Shown: in pieces, positions 1 through 6,386 of the stretch
How positions within the stretch are numbered: the first letter of the stretch is position 1
Layout: the number at the start of each line of letters is the position of its first letter
NCBI GenBank assembly: GCA_030589825.1
Contig: JAUUZT010000021.1
Location: 1 to 9,064, forward strand
Source: Dehalococcoidia bacterium
Lineage (GTDB): Bacteria > Chloroflexota > Dehalococcoidia > GIF9 > AB-539-J10
Direction: 5' to 3'
DNA: 9,064 bases
Position numbers and translations under genes: made by a program
Notes under the pieces: model-generated
The model's database searches: none
Told to the model about the DNA's origin: nothing
What the model saw: only the letters and a program-made list of their open reading frames with translations

Positions 1-119
1 CCAGACTACATAACTGTGCACTATGGCCAGATCCAACAATATGGGAAGTTATGAATAAAATCAAGAAAGCAGTTGACCCGAAAGGGATATTGAACCCAAA
101 GCGTGTTTTCCCGTCCTAA
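1..119 (+). CDS. FAD-linked oxidase, C-terminal end (partial)
   Basis: Only the last 38 codons and the stop (TAA at 117-119) are in the window; the reading frame enters from the left edge, with the first full codon at base 3. The peptide contains 'WEVMNKIKKAVDP' followed by 'GILNPKRVFPS'. This is the usual C-terminal cap signature of the GlcD / D-lactate dehydrogenase family (FAD_oxidase_C, 'iK..fDP..iLNPgk'). The next gene ends with the same type of motif (VFDPNNILNP), so the two are probably tandem paralogues or two subunits of one 2-hydroxyacid oxidation cluster. The 48-base gap to the next ATG shows no terminator or clear promoter, which supports co-transcription. Substrate cannot be judged from this fragment. 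Confidence 0.75.
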   Translation, partial: RLHNCALWPDPTIWEVMNKIKKAVDPKGILNPKRVFPS

Positions 120-167
120 ACTGAATATACACAACTTAGAAGATACCACTAATAACTAAACCAAATT

Positions 168-1535
168 ATGAATATAAATAATTTACGAGATATCGTTGGC
201 AATGATTGGGTAATAACAAAGCGCGACCAGATGGAATCTTATCTGGTTGATGAGACAGCACCTGCAGTAAGGCCAAAGCCAGCGGAGAATGTTATTGTAG
301 TAAAGCCAGCTAATAGCCAGGAAATTTCTGCTATATTAAAGCTGGCTAATAAAGATAAGTCTCCAGTATTTATTCGTGGTGGTGGTACTGGTTTATGTGC
401 AGGAGCCATGCCTATTATAGATAGTACCGTTCTCTCTATGGAACGTCTCGATAAAGTTATAGAGGTAGACAAAGATAATCTAATGGTGGTTGTTGAAGCA
501 GGTGTCACACTTGAAAAAATGCTTAAAGCTGTAGAAGATGCGGGATTATTTTTCCCCCCTCATCCTGGAGATGAAGGGGCGCAAGTTGGAGGACTTGTAG
601 CGTGCAACGCTGGTGGAGCAAGAGCAGTTAAATACGGGGTTATCAGGAATTACGTAAAAGGGCTAGAAGTCATACTTCCCAATGGTGAAATAGTAAATTT
701 AGGCGGAAAACTGCTAAAAAATAACCAAGGCCTTGATCTTTTGCAACTAATTATACACAGTGAGGGAATATTGGGTGTAATCAGTAAAGTAATTTTCCGT
801 CTATATCCAAAAGTAAGCAGTAGCGGTACTATGATAATTACTTATGATAATCGCCACAATGCAATGGAAAGCGTACCGATGATACTACGTAGTGGAGTAA
901 TGCCACTGGCTATTGAATATATGGATCGAACAGTGATTGAAACCTCTGCTGAATACCTTGGGATGCAATGGCCGGCAACTCAGGGGATTGCCTATCTTAT
1001 GGTAATTTTAACCGGAGCAAATGATGATGAGGTATATCTACAAGCGGAACAGGTATCTAATATATGTACCGAATGCAAGTCAACTGATATTTTAATTGCT
1101 GAGAGAAAGGATGAGCAGTCTGCCATTCTAAAGATGAGGAGTGAGATATATTCAGCAATGAAAGATAAGACAGCAGACATTCTAGATGTTACAGTTCCTC
1201 CAAACAGCGTTGGTGTAATAATGGATAGAGTAGATGATATCGCCAGGTATTTTGATACTACTATACCTATGTACGGGCATGCAGGCGATGGTAACTTTCA
1301 CCCTCATTTAATGAATGACCTGAGAGACAAAGGAAAAGTAAGAGAGGTGAAACGTGAAATATATAAAGAAGCTATCAAACTTGGTGGTGTTATAACAGGA
1401 GAACATGGAATCGGGGTAATCCGTATATCTGAACTTGACCTTTGTCTTGAAACCAAGCCATGGGAATTGATGAGAGGAATAAAAAATGTCTTCGACCCCA
1501 ACAATATCCTGAATCCTGGAGTCGCCATCCTATGA
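168..1535 (+). CDS. glcD: FAD-linked 2-hydroxyacid oxidase (GlcD / D-lactate dehydrogenase family)
   Basis: A 455-residue flavoprotein expected to oxidise a 2-hydroxyacid such as glycolate or D-lactate to the 2-oxoacid, passing electrons to a carrier. The length is normal for the family. The FAD-binding PCMH-type domain spans about residues 35-215, with the pyrophosphate loop RGGGTGLCAGA at 70-80 and the HPGDEGAQVGGLVACNAGG segment at 132-150. The C-terminal FAD_oxidase_C domain spans about 220-455 and carries HAGDGNFHPH at 371-380 and GEHGIG at 411-416, which hold the family's substrate/metal-binding histidines, then the VFDPNNILNP ending. No clear Shine-Dalgarno precedes the ATG, but no better start exists. 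Its TGA overlaps the ATG of the LarA-like gene (ATGA, 1532-1535), implying translational coupling. The family is certain; glycolate, D-lactate or another 2-hydroxyacid cannot be told apart here, so the gene symbol is only indicative. Confidence 0.88.
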   Translation: MNINNLRDIVGNDWVITKRDQMESYLVDETAPAVRPKPAENVIVVKPANSQEISAILKLANKDKSPVFIRGGGTGLCAGAMPIIDSTVLSMERLDKVIEVDKDNLMVVVEAGVTLEKMLKAVEDAGLFFPPHPGDEGAQVGGLVACNAGGARAVKYGVIRNYVKGLEVILPNGEIVNLGGKLLKNNQGLDLLQLIIHSEGILGVISKVIFRLYPKVSSSGTMIITYDNRHNAMESVPMILRSGVMPLAIEYMDRTVIETSAEYLGMQWPATQGIAYLMVILTGANDDEVYLQAEQVSNICTECKSTDILIAERKDEQSAILKMRSEIYSAMKDKTADILDVTVPPNSVGVIMDRVDDIARYFDTTIPMYGHAGDGNFHPHLMNDLRDKGKVREVKREIYKEAIKLGGVITGEHGIGVIRISELDLCLETKPWELMRGIKNVFDPNNILNPGVAIL

Positions 1536-2797
1536 AATATGAGGAGCTGGAATTACCCTATGGGGATTCATACATTAAAGCGCATATACCCACAAATAAT
1601 TTAAAGTTAATTTTAAATACTAAACATGTTGAAGGCCTTACCAATGAAGCAGAAGCAATAACTGCCAGTTTGAGATCTCCAATAGCATCTCTTCCTCTAC
1701 TTGATCGAGTAAATAAAAATGATAAGGTTGTTGTTCTAGTAACAGATAATACAAGGCCATGTCCGGATGATAGATTGCTACCCCCAATACTAGCTGAGCT
1801 AGAACACAATGTATCAAAAGAGGATATAACAATAATAATAGCGCTTGGTTTACATCCACCACTGGAGAAACCTGAGTTAATTAGATTATTGGGACAAAAA
1901 ATAGTAGAAAACTATAATGTTATTAATCATGATATAAACGATACTACCTACATTGGTACTACTTCCAGAGGTACTCCTGTCGACATCAACAAAAGAGTAA
2001 TTGAAGCGGATTTTCGTATAAGCACAGGTTTTATTGAACCACATTTTTTTGCTGGCTTCTCAGGTGGCAGAAAAAGTATTGCCCCAGGTGTGTTCAGCGT
2101 AAGGTCTGCATATAAAAACCATAGTTACAATATGATAGAACATCCTTATACAAGAGATGGAATTCTAGAAGGAAACCTCCTTCATGCAGACCTACTAGAA
2201 CAAGCAAAGATGGCCAAGTTAGACTTCATCGTTAATGTTTTACTAAATAAGCGTAGAGAGATTACCCATGTGGTAGCAGGAGACCCTGTCAAGGCACATA
2301 AAAAAGGCTGTGATTTATCAAGAGAAATAGCAGGAGTAAATGTAAATCACAAATCTGATATTACTATCACCACTAATAGCGGAGCACCCCTTGATCTTGA
2401 TCTTTATCAAAGTTGTAAAGGAATGTATACTGCTTCAAAGGTAACTCGTGATGGAGGAATTGTAATAATTGCTTCTGCTTGCGATACAGGTATTGGACCA
2501 GAATCCTTCAGGGAATTACACGCATCAGTTACTCGACCAATTGAGGTGCTACAAAAAATTAAGCGTGATCAACCAATTGGTGTTCAATGGCAAAACCAGG
2601 TGCTAGCTGTTATACAATTACGAAACGATATATTTATGGTTTCAGAGCTTGAGGATCAAGTACTTAGAGATATGATGATAGTACCTGTTAATACAATTGA
2701 TATGGGTTTGAAAAAAGCATTTTCTATTCTGGGAGATGATTCTGAAATTACTGTTATTCCTGAAGGACCTTTAATTCTGCCTTTGTTATCCAGTTAA
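1532..2797 (+). CDS. larA: LarA-family nickel-dependent 2-hydroxyacid (lactate) racemase
   Basis: A 421-residue protein of the LarA (DUF2088) family, which interconverts D- and L-2-hydroxyacids by hydride transfer using a nickel-pincer nucleotide. Nearly every residue known in Lactiplantibacillus plantarum LarA can be placed: D72 and R75 in TDNTRP, H108 in ALGLHPP, H171 (known His174), K181 in GFSGGRKS (Lys184, the cofactor attachment lysine), H197 (nickel ligand His200), and Y292/Q293/K296 in YQSCKGM. It should therefore be active, not a degenerate homologue. The chosen ATG sits in the ATGA overlap with the upstream oxidase stop, with GGAG at 1518-1521 as a likely ribosome site. An upstream in-frame ATG at 1460 would add 24 residues encoded inside the oxidase gene and is rejected. 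LarA homologues act on several 2-hydroxyacids, so lactate is likely but not shown. Cofactor genes larB, larC and larE must lie elsewhere. Confidence 0.88.
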   Translation: MKYEELELPYGDSYIKAHIPTNNLKLILNTKHVEGLTNEAEAITASLRSPIASLPLLDRVNKNDKVVVLVTDNTRPCPDDRLLPPILAELEHNVSKEDITIIIALGLHPPLEKPELIRLLGQKIVENYNVINHDINDTTYIGTTSRGTPVDINKRVIEADFRISTGFIEPHFFAGFSGGRKSIAPGVFSVRSAYKNHSYNMIEHPYTRDGILEGNLLHADLLEQAKMAKLDFIVNVLLNKRREITHVVAGDPVKAHKKGCDLSREIAGVNVNHKSDITITTNSGAPLDLDLYQSCKGMYTASKVTRDGGIVIIASACDTGIGPESFRELHASVTRPIEVLQKIKRDQPIGVQWQNQVLAVIQLRNDIFMVSELEDQVLRDMMIVPVNTIDMGLKKAFSILGDDSEITVIPEGPLILPLLSS

Positions 2798-2940
2798 TAT
2801 ATGCTAGGGTTTTCAAAAGCAAACTATTTACTATAACATAAGTTTATTGATATTAATGAATAACTGTTGTATTAAGCTGAATAATATCATTGCAGAGCAA
2901 TAGAATATATTTATGTTTAAAATCGTTAATAAAACAAACC

Positions 2941-2969
2941 TTGACAAGCAAACAACAGGCTTTTACAAT
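2941..2969 (+). promoter_or_regulatory. Candidate sigma70-type promoter P1 of pyrG
   Basis: A perfect -35 TTGACA (2941-2946) is followed after exactly 17 bases by TACAAT (2964-2969), five of six matches to the -10 consensus. Transcription would begin near 2976, giving a leader of about 70 nt before the pyrG ATG at 3047. This is the strongest promoter-like sequence between larA and pyrG. It implies that pyrG is transcribed independently of the upstream operon. Confidence 0.6.
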
Positions 2970-2997
2970 GAGATAGTACTTTCAATTCTATTGATGT

Positions 2998-3025
2998 TTG
3001 TCACAACCATAGTTAAATCTATTAT
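2998..3025 (+). promoter_or_regulatory. Candidate second promoter P2 of pyrG
   Basis: TTGTCA (2998-3003) and TATTAT (3020-3025) are separated by 16 bases, each matching consensus at five of six positions. Start of transcription would fall near 3032, leaving only about 15 nt before ATG 3047, too short for a normal ribosome-binding leader. It could be a second start or a chance match in AT-rich DNA. Confidence 0.3.
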
Positions 3026-3046
3026 ACATCTCAGTTATTGCAAAAT

Positions 3047-4675
3047 ATGACTAAATACATTTTTGTTACAGGTGGTGTAGTTAGCTCCGTAGGCAAGGGA
3101 ATATCAGTAGCTTCCATTGGAAGAATTCTGAAAAGTCGTAACCTAACTATTTCAGTACAAAAACTTGACCCGTATCTCAATGTTGATCCAGGAACAATGT
3201 CACCTTACCAGCATGGTGAAGTATTCGTTACACAAGATGGCGCAGAAACTGACCTCGACTTAGGACATTATGAACGTTTCATAAACATAGAACTGACTAA
3301 AGCATCAAATGTCACCTCTGGACAAGTCTATTCCTCTGTTATTAGACAAGAAAGAAAAGGAGATTTCCTGGGAGGAACTATACAAGTAGTTCCTCATGTA
3401 ACAAATGAGATTAAAAGGCGTATTAGAAACGCCGCTACGATATCCAACCCTGATGTTCTTATAGTTGAAGTTGGCGGTACTGTTGGCGACATCGAAGGTG
3501 AGCCATTCCTAGAAGCTATCCGGCAAATGAGAAACGATGAAGGACATGATAATGTTCTTTATGTCCATGTTACTTTCCTCCCTTACATAGCCGCTACCGA
3601 GGAACTAAAGACCAAACCTACACAACATAGTGTTAAGGAATTGAGACGTATAGGTATACAACCAGATTTTATTCTATGTCGTAGCGATAGAGAGGTTTCT
3701 CAGGAAATAAAAGACAAAATTTCACTATTTTGTGACGTTGCAAAAGACGCTGTCATCCCTCTCGTTACTAGTAGCACTATCTACGAAGTACCTCTTTTAC
3801 TAGAGGATTCCGGTTTGGGTGACTTGATAATCAATCGTTTTCATCTACTATCACAGAAGACCAATCTTGAGGCATGGCGAAAAATGGTTTATAACCTTCA
3901 AACACCAAAAGATAAACTAACTATTGGTTTGGTTGGTAAATATGTTGGATTACGAGATGCCTATTACTCAGTACGTGAAGCTTTATGTCATGCAGCACTG
4001 GCACATAACTGCATATTACATATTGAATGGATTAGCTCAGAAGATATACAGGAAGAGCAGGATGAAAGGCTGAGACAGGTTCAGGGGATAATACTTCCTG
4101 GTGGTTTCGGGAGCCGAGGAATCGAAGGCATGGTTAAAGCTGCAAAATTTGCAAGGGAAAATAAGATACCTTACTTCGGACTTTGTCTGGGTCTGCATAC
4201 TATGGTTATTGAATTCAGTAGATACGTATTTGGCAGTCAAAATGCTAACTCAACTGAATTTGACCCAGAGACTCCTTATCCTGTTATAGACCTGCTTCCA
4301 GAACAAAAAGCAGTCGACCAAAAGGGAGGAACCATGCGTTTGGGCACTTATCCATGCAAACTTATGCAAGCTACAAAAGCTGCAGAAGCATATGGTAAAG
4401 ATATGGTTTATGAACGGCATCGTCATCGGTTTGAATTCAATAATAACTTTCGACAACAATTACAAAATGCAGGAATGGTACTAAGTGGGTTATCTCCTGA
4501 TGACAAGCTTGTAGAGATTGTAGAACTTCAAAATCACCCTTGGATGCTATCGTGCCAGTTTCATCCTGAGTTCAAATCCCATCCAAATGATCCTCATCCA
4601 TTATTCGTAGCTTTTATTGGTCAAGCCAAGAAGACTCTTATTGAGGGCTCTCAAACTATATTACCTATAAAATAA
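3047..4675 (+). CDS. pyrG: CTP synthase (glutamine-hydrolysing)
   Basis: A 542-residue CTP synthase, which makes CTP from UTP, ATP and glutamine as the last step of pyrimidine nucleotide synthesis. The N-terminal synthetase domain (about 1-270) starts with the canonical YIFVTGGVVSSVGKG P-loop, followed by LDPYLNVDPGTMSP, AETDLDLGHYERF (D71) and EVGGTVGDIEGEPF (E141), the Mg-binding acids. The glutamine amidotransferase domain (about 290-530) has LPGGFGSRG at 350-358, nucleophile C380 in GLCLGLH, and H506/E508 in CQFHPEF. Length matches the family. An in-frame TTG at 3038 would add three residues, but ATG 3047 gives the standard MTKYIFVTGG start and is preferred; no obvious Shine-Dalgarno precedes either. 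Oddity: the position after the nucleophile that is normally Gln (CLGMQ) is His384, discussed as a finding. Confidence 0.97.
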   Translation: MTKYIFVTGGVVSSVGKGISVASIGRILKSRNLTISVQKLDPYLNVDPGTMSPYQHGEVFVTQDGAETDLDLGHYERFINIELTKASNVTSGQVYSSVIRQERKGDFLGGTIQVVPHVTNEIKRRIRNAATISNPDVLIVEVGGTVGDIEGEPFLEAIRQMRNDEGHDNVLYVHVTFLPYIAATEELKTKPTQHSVKELRRIGIQPDFILCRSDREVSQEIKDKISLFCDVAKDAVIPLVTSSTIYEVPLLLEDSGLGDLIINRFHLLSQKTNLEAWRKMVYNLQTPKDKLTIGLVGKYVGLRDAYYSVREALCHAALAHNCILHIEWISSEDIQEEQDERLRQVQGIILPGGFGSRGIEGMVKAAKFARENKIPYFGLCLGLHTMVIEFSRYVFGSQNANSTEFDPETPYPVIDLLPEQKAVDQKGGTMRLGTYPCKLMQATKAAEAYGKDMVYERHRHRFEFNNNFRQQLQNAGMVLSGLSPDDKLVEIVELQNHPWMLSCQFHPEFKSHPNDPHPLFVAFIGQAKKTLIEGSQTILPIK

Positions 4676-4723
4676 TATTTAGAGATAATAGTGATTGATT
4701 GAACATATATGTAAAATATTATT
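4671..4723 (+). repeat. AT-only inverted repeat overlapping the pyrG stop
   Basis: AATAATATTT (4671-4680) is perfectly inverted at 4714-4723 (AAATATTATT), with 33 bases between. The between-part contains the 10-base palindrome ACATATATGT (4703-4712). The stem has no G-C pair and is not followed by a clean U-tract, so it is a poor intrinsic terminator. It may shape the 3' end of pyrG mRNA or simply reflect base composition. Confidence 0.35.
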
Positions 4724-4727
4724 ATAA

Positions 4728-4751
4728 AAGAGATAAATTGACATATCTCTT
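4728..4751 (+). promoter_or_regulatory. Operator-like dyad around the rho -35 box
   Basis: AAGAGATA (4728-4735) is perfectly inverted as TATCTCTT (4744-4751) with an 8-base centre that contains the rho -35 hexamer TTGACA. With a one-base bulge the arms extend by another five pairs (TATAA/TTATA). A further direct copy of TCTCTTAYTA lies at 4776-4785, exactly 30 bases after the copy at 4746-4755. The arrangement looks like a repressor site, but no regulator is known from this window. Confidence 0.4.
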
Positions 4752-4766
4752 ATTATAGGCTAATAT
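4738..4766 (+). promoter_or_regulatory. Candidate sigma70-type promoter of rho
   Basis: Perfect TTGACA (4738-4743), a 17-base spacer, then TAATAT (4761-4766), four of six matches to the -10 consensus. Transcription would begin near 4773, giving a leader of about 218 nt before the rho ATG. Long leaders are typical for rho where it controls its own expression by premature termination. Confidence 0.55.
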
Positions 4767-4839
4767 CAGTTATTGTCTCTTACTAGAATTGTCAAGTATC
4801 AGCATTCTTGTTCCACAGAAAACAAATTTTAATATTTAT

Positions 4840-4906
4840 ATTATTGCTTAATATTTAAGTACTAGCATAGTTAAGTTATTCGATTCTACCCAAAATTAGC
4901 AATAAT
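4840..4906 (+). promoter_or_regulatory. Long-range stem in the rho leader
   Basis: ATTATTGCT (4840-4848) is perfectly complementary to AGCAATAAT (4898-4906), enclosing 49 bases. The enclosed part contains a smaller CTTAA-TAT-TTAAG dyad at 4847-4859. The segment from about 4880 to 4920 is richer in C than G and could act as a Rho-loading (rut-like) region. This is inference from sequence only. Confidence 0.3.
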
Positions 4907-4950
4907 CAACGTTAATCCATAGATTATGTGTATTAAATAACTACAAAGGA

Positions 4951-4973
4951 TACCTTCTATATTGCAGAAGGTA
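4951..4973 (+). promoter_or_regulatory. Hairpin directly upstream of the rho ribosome-binding site
   Basis: TACCTTCT (4951-4958) pairs perfectly with AGAAGGTA (4966-4973) across a 7-base loop. The stem ends three bases before the AAAGGAAA Shine-Dalgarno. A second AAAGGA (4945-4950) lies immediately before the stem, so the CCTT of the left arm could alternatively pair with it. There is no U-tract, so it is not an intrinsic terminator; a role in translation control or mRNA stability is more plausible. Confidence 0.45.
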
Positions 4974-4976
4974 AAT

Positions 4977-4984
4977 AAAGGAAA
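4977..4984 (+). promoter_or_regulatory. Shine-Dalgarno of rho
   Basis: AAAGGAAA sits six bases before ATG 4991, at good spacing. It is the clearest ribosome-binding site of the plus-strand genes in this window and supports the chosen rho start. Confidence 0.7.
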
Positions 4985-4990
4985 ATCATC

Positions 4991-6256
4991 ATGATAACCG
5001 TAGCACAACTGGGAAATAAAACTTGTGACGAACTAGAAACTATTGCTAAAGAGCAGAAATTAACTGGATATTCATCACTAAGAAAATCAGAACTTATATT
5101 TCAGATTCTTAAGTCTCAAGCTGAACGCGAGGGAAATTTGTTTCTTAGTGGCATACTTGAAATTATGCCCGAAGGATATGGTTTTTTACGTCAGGATAAT
5201 TTACTTCGTAGTATTAACGACGTTTACGTTTCAAACTCACAAATTCGACGTTTCAATTTAAGGAACGGAGATCAAATCAGCGGTCAGGCCAGATCTCCTA
5301 AGGAAAATGAGAAATATTATGGTTTACTACGTGTAGAAACAGTGAATGAACTTGACCCTGAACAAGCTAAACAGCGTATTAATTTTAATTCTCTTACACC
5401 AACATTCCCTGATACCATGATAAATATTGAAACGGTTCCGGAGGAGCTATCAACTCGCCTTATCAATATTGTATCACCAATAGGAAGAGGTCAAAGAGCC
5501 TTATTAGTATCACCACCAAAAGCGGGTAAGACAGAGATACTAAAGAAAATTGCCACCGCTATTATGACCAATTACAATGACATCCACCTTATTATTTGTC
5601 TCATTGGAGAAAGGCCAGAGGAAGTCACCGACATGAAAAGGTCGGTCAAGGCTGAAGTAATAGCCGCAACATTTGATGAACCAGTAGAAAATCAAACCAG
5701 GGTTGCTGAACTAACACTAGAGAGGGCTAAGAGAATGGTTGAAATGGGAAAGGATGTAGTACTCCTGCTTGATGGTATTACACGACTTACCAGAGCTTAT
5801 AACTTGGCCTCACCTGGCAGTGGGCGCACATTATCTGGTGGTATTGACTCAGCAGCGTTGCATCCTCCCAAACGATTCTTTGGAGCCGCTCGTAATATTG
5901 AAGAGGGCGGTAGTCTAACTATTATAGCTACTTGCCTTCTCGACACAGGCAGTCGTATGGATGATCTTATATATGAAGAGTTCAAAGGAACAGGTAATAT
6001 GGAACTTCATCTAAACAGAAAGCTTGCTGAGAAGAGACTATTCCCAGCAATAGATATCATACCCAGCAGCACAAGAAGAGAAGAGCTTATGCTGAGCGAG
6101 GAAACTGTAAAACAAACTTGGTTATTAAGACGAATAGTTAATATGCTAACGGAGAATTCCTCAAATTCTAATGAAGCTACACTAAGAGTATTAAACAGAT
6201 TGGGTAAGACAAAGACCAACGCTGAATTTCTATCGTCACTTTCTAAGGATTTATAA
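4991..6256 (+). CDS. rho: Transcription termination factor Rho
   Basis: A 421-residue hexameric RNA-dependent ATPase/translocase that ends transcription at Rho-dependent sites; E. coli Rho is 419 residues. The N-terminal helical domain covers about 1-47. The RNA-binding cold-shock-like domain covers about 50-125, with GILEIMPEGYGFLR at 54-67 and DVYVSNSQIRRFNLR at 77-91. The RecA-type motor carries Walker A PPKAGKT (175-181), GERPEEVTDM (206-215), Walker B VVLLLDGITRL (256-266), the Q-loop LSGGIDSAALHPP (281-293) and the R-loop GTGNMELHLNRK (333-344). Two positions differ from E. coli in the bicyclomycin pocket: Asp210 is Gly206 and Ser266 is Gly262. The upstream region has its own promoter and a long structured leader, suggesting autoregulation. 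Identification is secure. Confidence 0.97.
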   Translation: MITVAQLGNKTCDELETIAKEQKLTGYSSLRKSELIFQILKSQAEREGNLFLSGILEIMPEGYGFLRQDNLLRSINDVYVSNSQIRRFNLRNGDQISGQARSPKENEKYYGLLRVETVNELDPEQAKQRINFNSLTPTFPDTMINIETVPEELSTRLINIVSPIGRGQRALLVSPPKAGKTEILKKIATAIMTNYNDIHLIICLIGERPEEVTDMKRSVKAEVIAATFDEPVENQTRVAELTLERAKRMVEMGKDVVLLLDGITRLTRAYNLASPGSGRTLSGGIDSAALHPPKRFFGAARNIEEGGSLTIIATCLLDTGSRMDDLIYEEFKGTGNMELHLNRKLAEKRLFPAIDIIPSSTRREELMLSEETVKQTWLLRRIVNMLTENSSNSNEATLRVLNRLGKTKTNAEFLSSLSKDL

Positions 6257-6349
6257 CCCCCACCCTCTATTAATCGTATAAATATATTCAGGAACAAAAG
6301 TTACCAAATTTCGATAGCGGATAATTAGGCATTACATACTAATATTTTG

Positions 6350-6378
6350 TTGTATTTCATAACACATAGCTCTATAAT
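6350..6378 (+). promoter_or_regulatory. Candidate promoter of the Cys-rich small gene
   Basis: A perfect TATAAT (6373-6378) is preceded, 17 bases upstream, by TTGTAT (6350-6355), a weak three-of-six -35. Transcription would start at about 6385, two bases before ATG 6387, so the mRNA would be leaderless or nearly so. This agrees with the absence of a Shine-Dalgarno before that ATG. Confidence 0.4.
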
Positions 6379-6386
6379 TTCTATAC

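Larger units (their letters stand above)
2798..3046 (+). other. larA-pyrG intergenic region (249 bases)
   Basis: This gap holds a small hairpin (ATTGC-AGA-GCAAT, 2889-2901) without a following U-tract, two candidate promoters for pyrG (described separately), and a 45-codon ORF at 2913-3050 that overlaps the pyrG start. I see no convincing intrinsic terminator for the upstream operon. Since rho is present nearby, Rho-dependent termination is possible. Confidence 0.5.
4676..4990 (+). other. pyrG-rho intergenic region (315 bases)
   Basis: This gene-free stretch is very AT-rich and dense in inverted repeats. It holds, in order, the AT-only repeat at the pyrG end, an operator-like dyad around a -35 box, the rho promoter, and a predicted leader of about 218 nt with one long-range stem and one hairpin just upstream of the rho ribosome-binding site. 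I found no small ORF here worth reporting. Confidence 0.6.

Noticed and set aside
1460..1531. Upstream in-frame ATG extension of the LarA-like gene
   Set aside because: The extra 24 residues are read from inside the oxidase gene in another frame and do not resemble the LarA N-terminus; ATG 1532 with the ATGA overlap gives active-site numbering that matches L. plantarum LarA.
2889..2901. Small hairpin after larA as an intrinsic terminator
   Set aside because: A five-pair stem 92 bases past the stop with no U-tract does not meet terminator criteria.
3038..3046. TTG start three codons upstream for pyrG
   Set aside because: ATG 3047 gives the standard MTKYIFVTGG N-terminus and there is no ribosome site favouring the TTG.
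4101..4289. Plus-strand 62-codon ORF inside pyrG
   Set aside because: It lies wholly within conserved amidotransferase coding sequence in another frame and is a shadow.
4829..4857. Direct repeat TTAATATTTA (two copies, 19 bases apart) as iterons or binding sites
   Set aside because: Purely A/T repeats of this length are expected in such AT-rich spacer, and only two copies exist.
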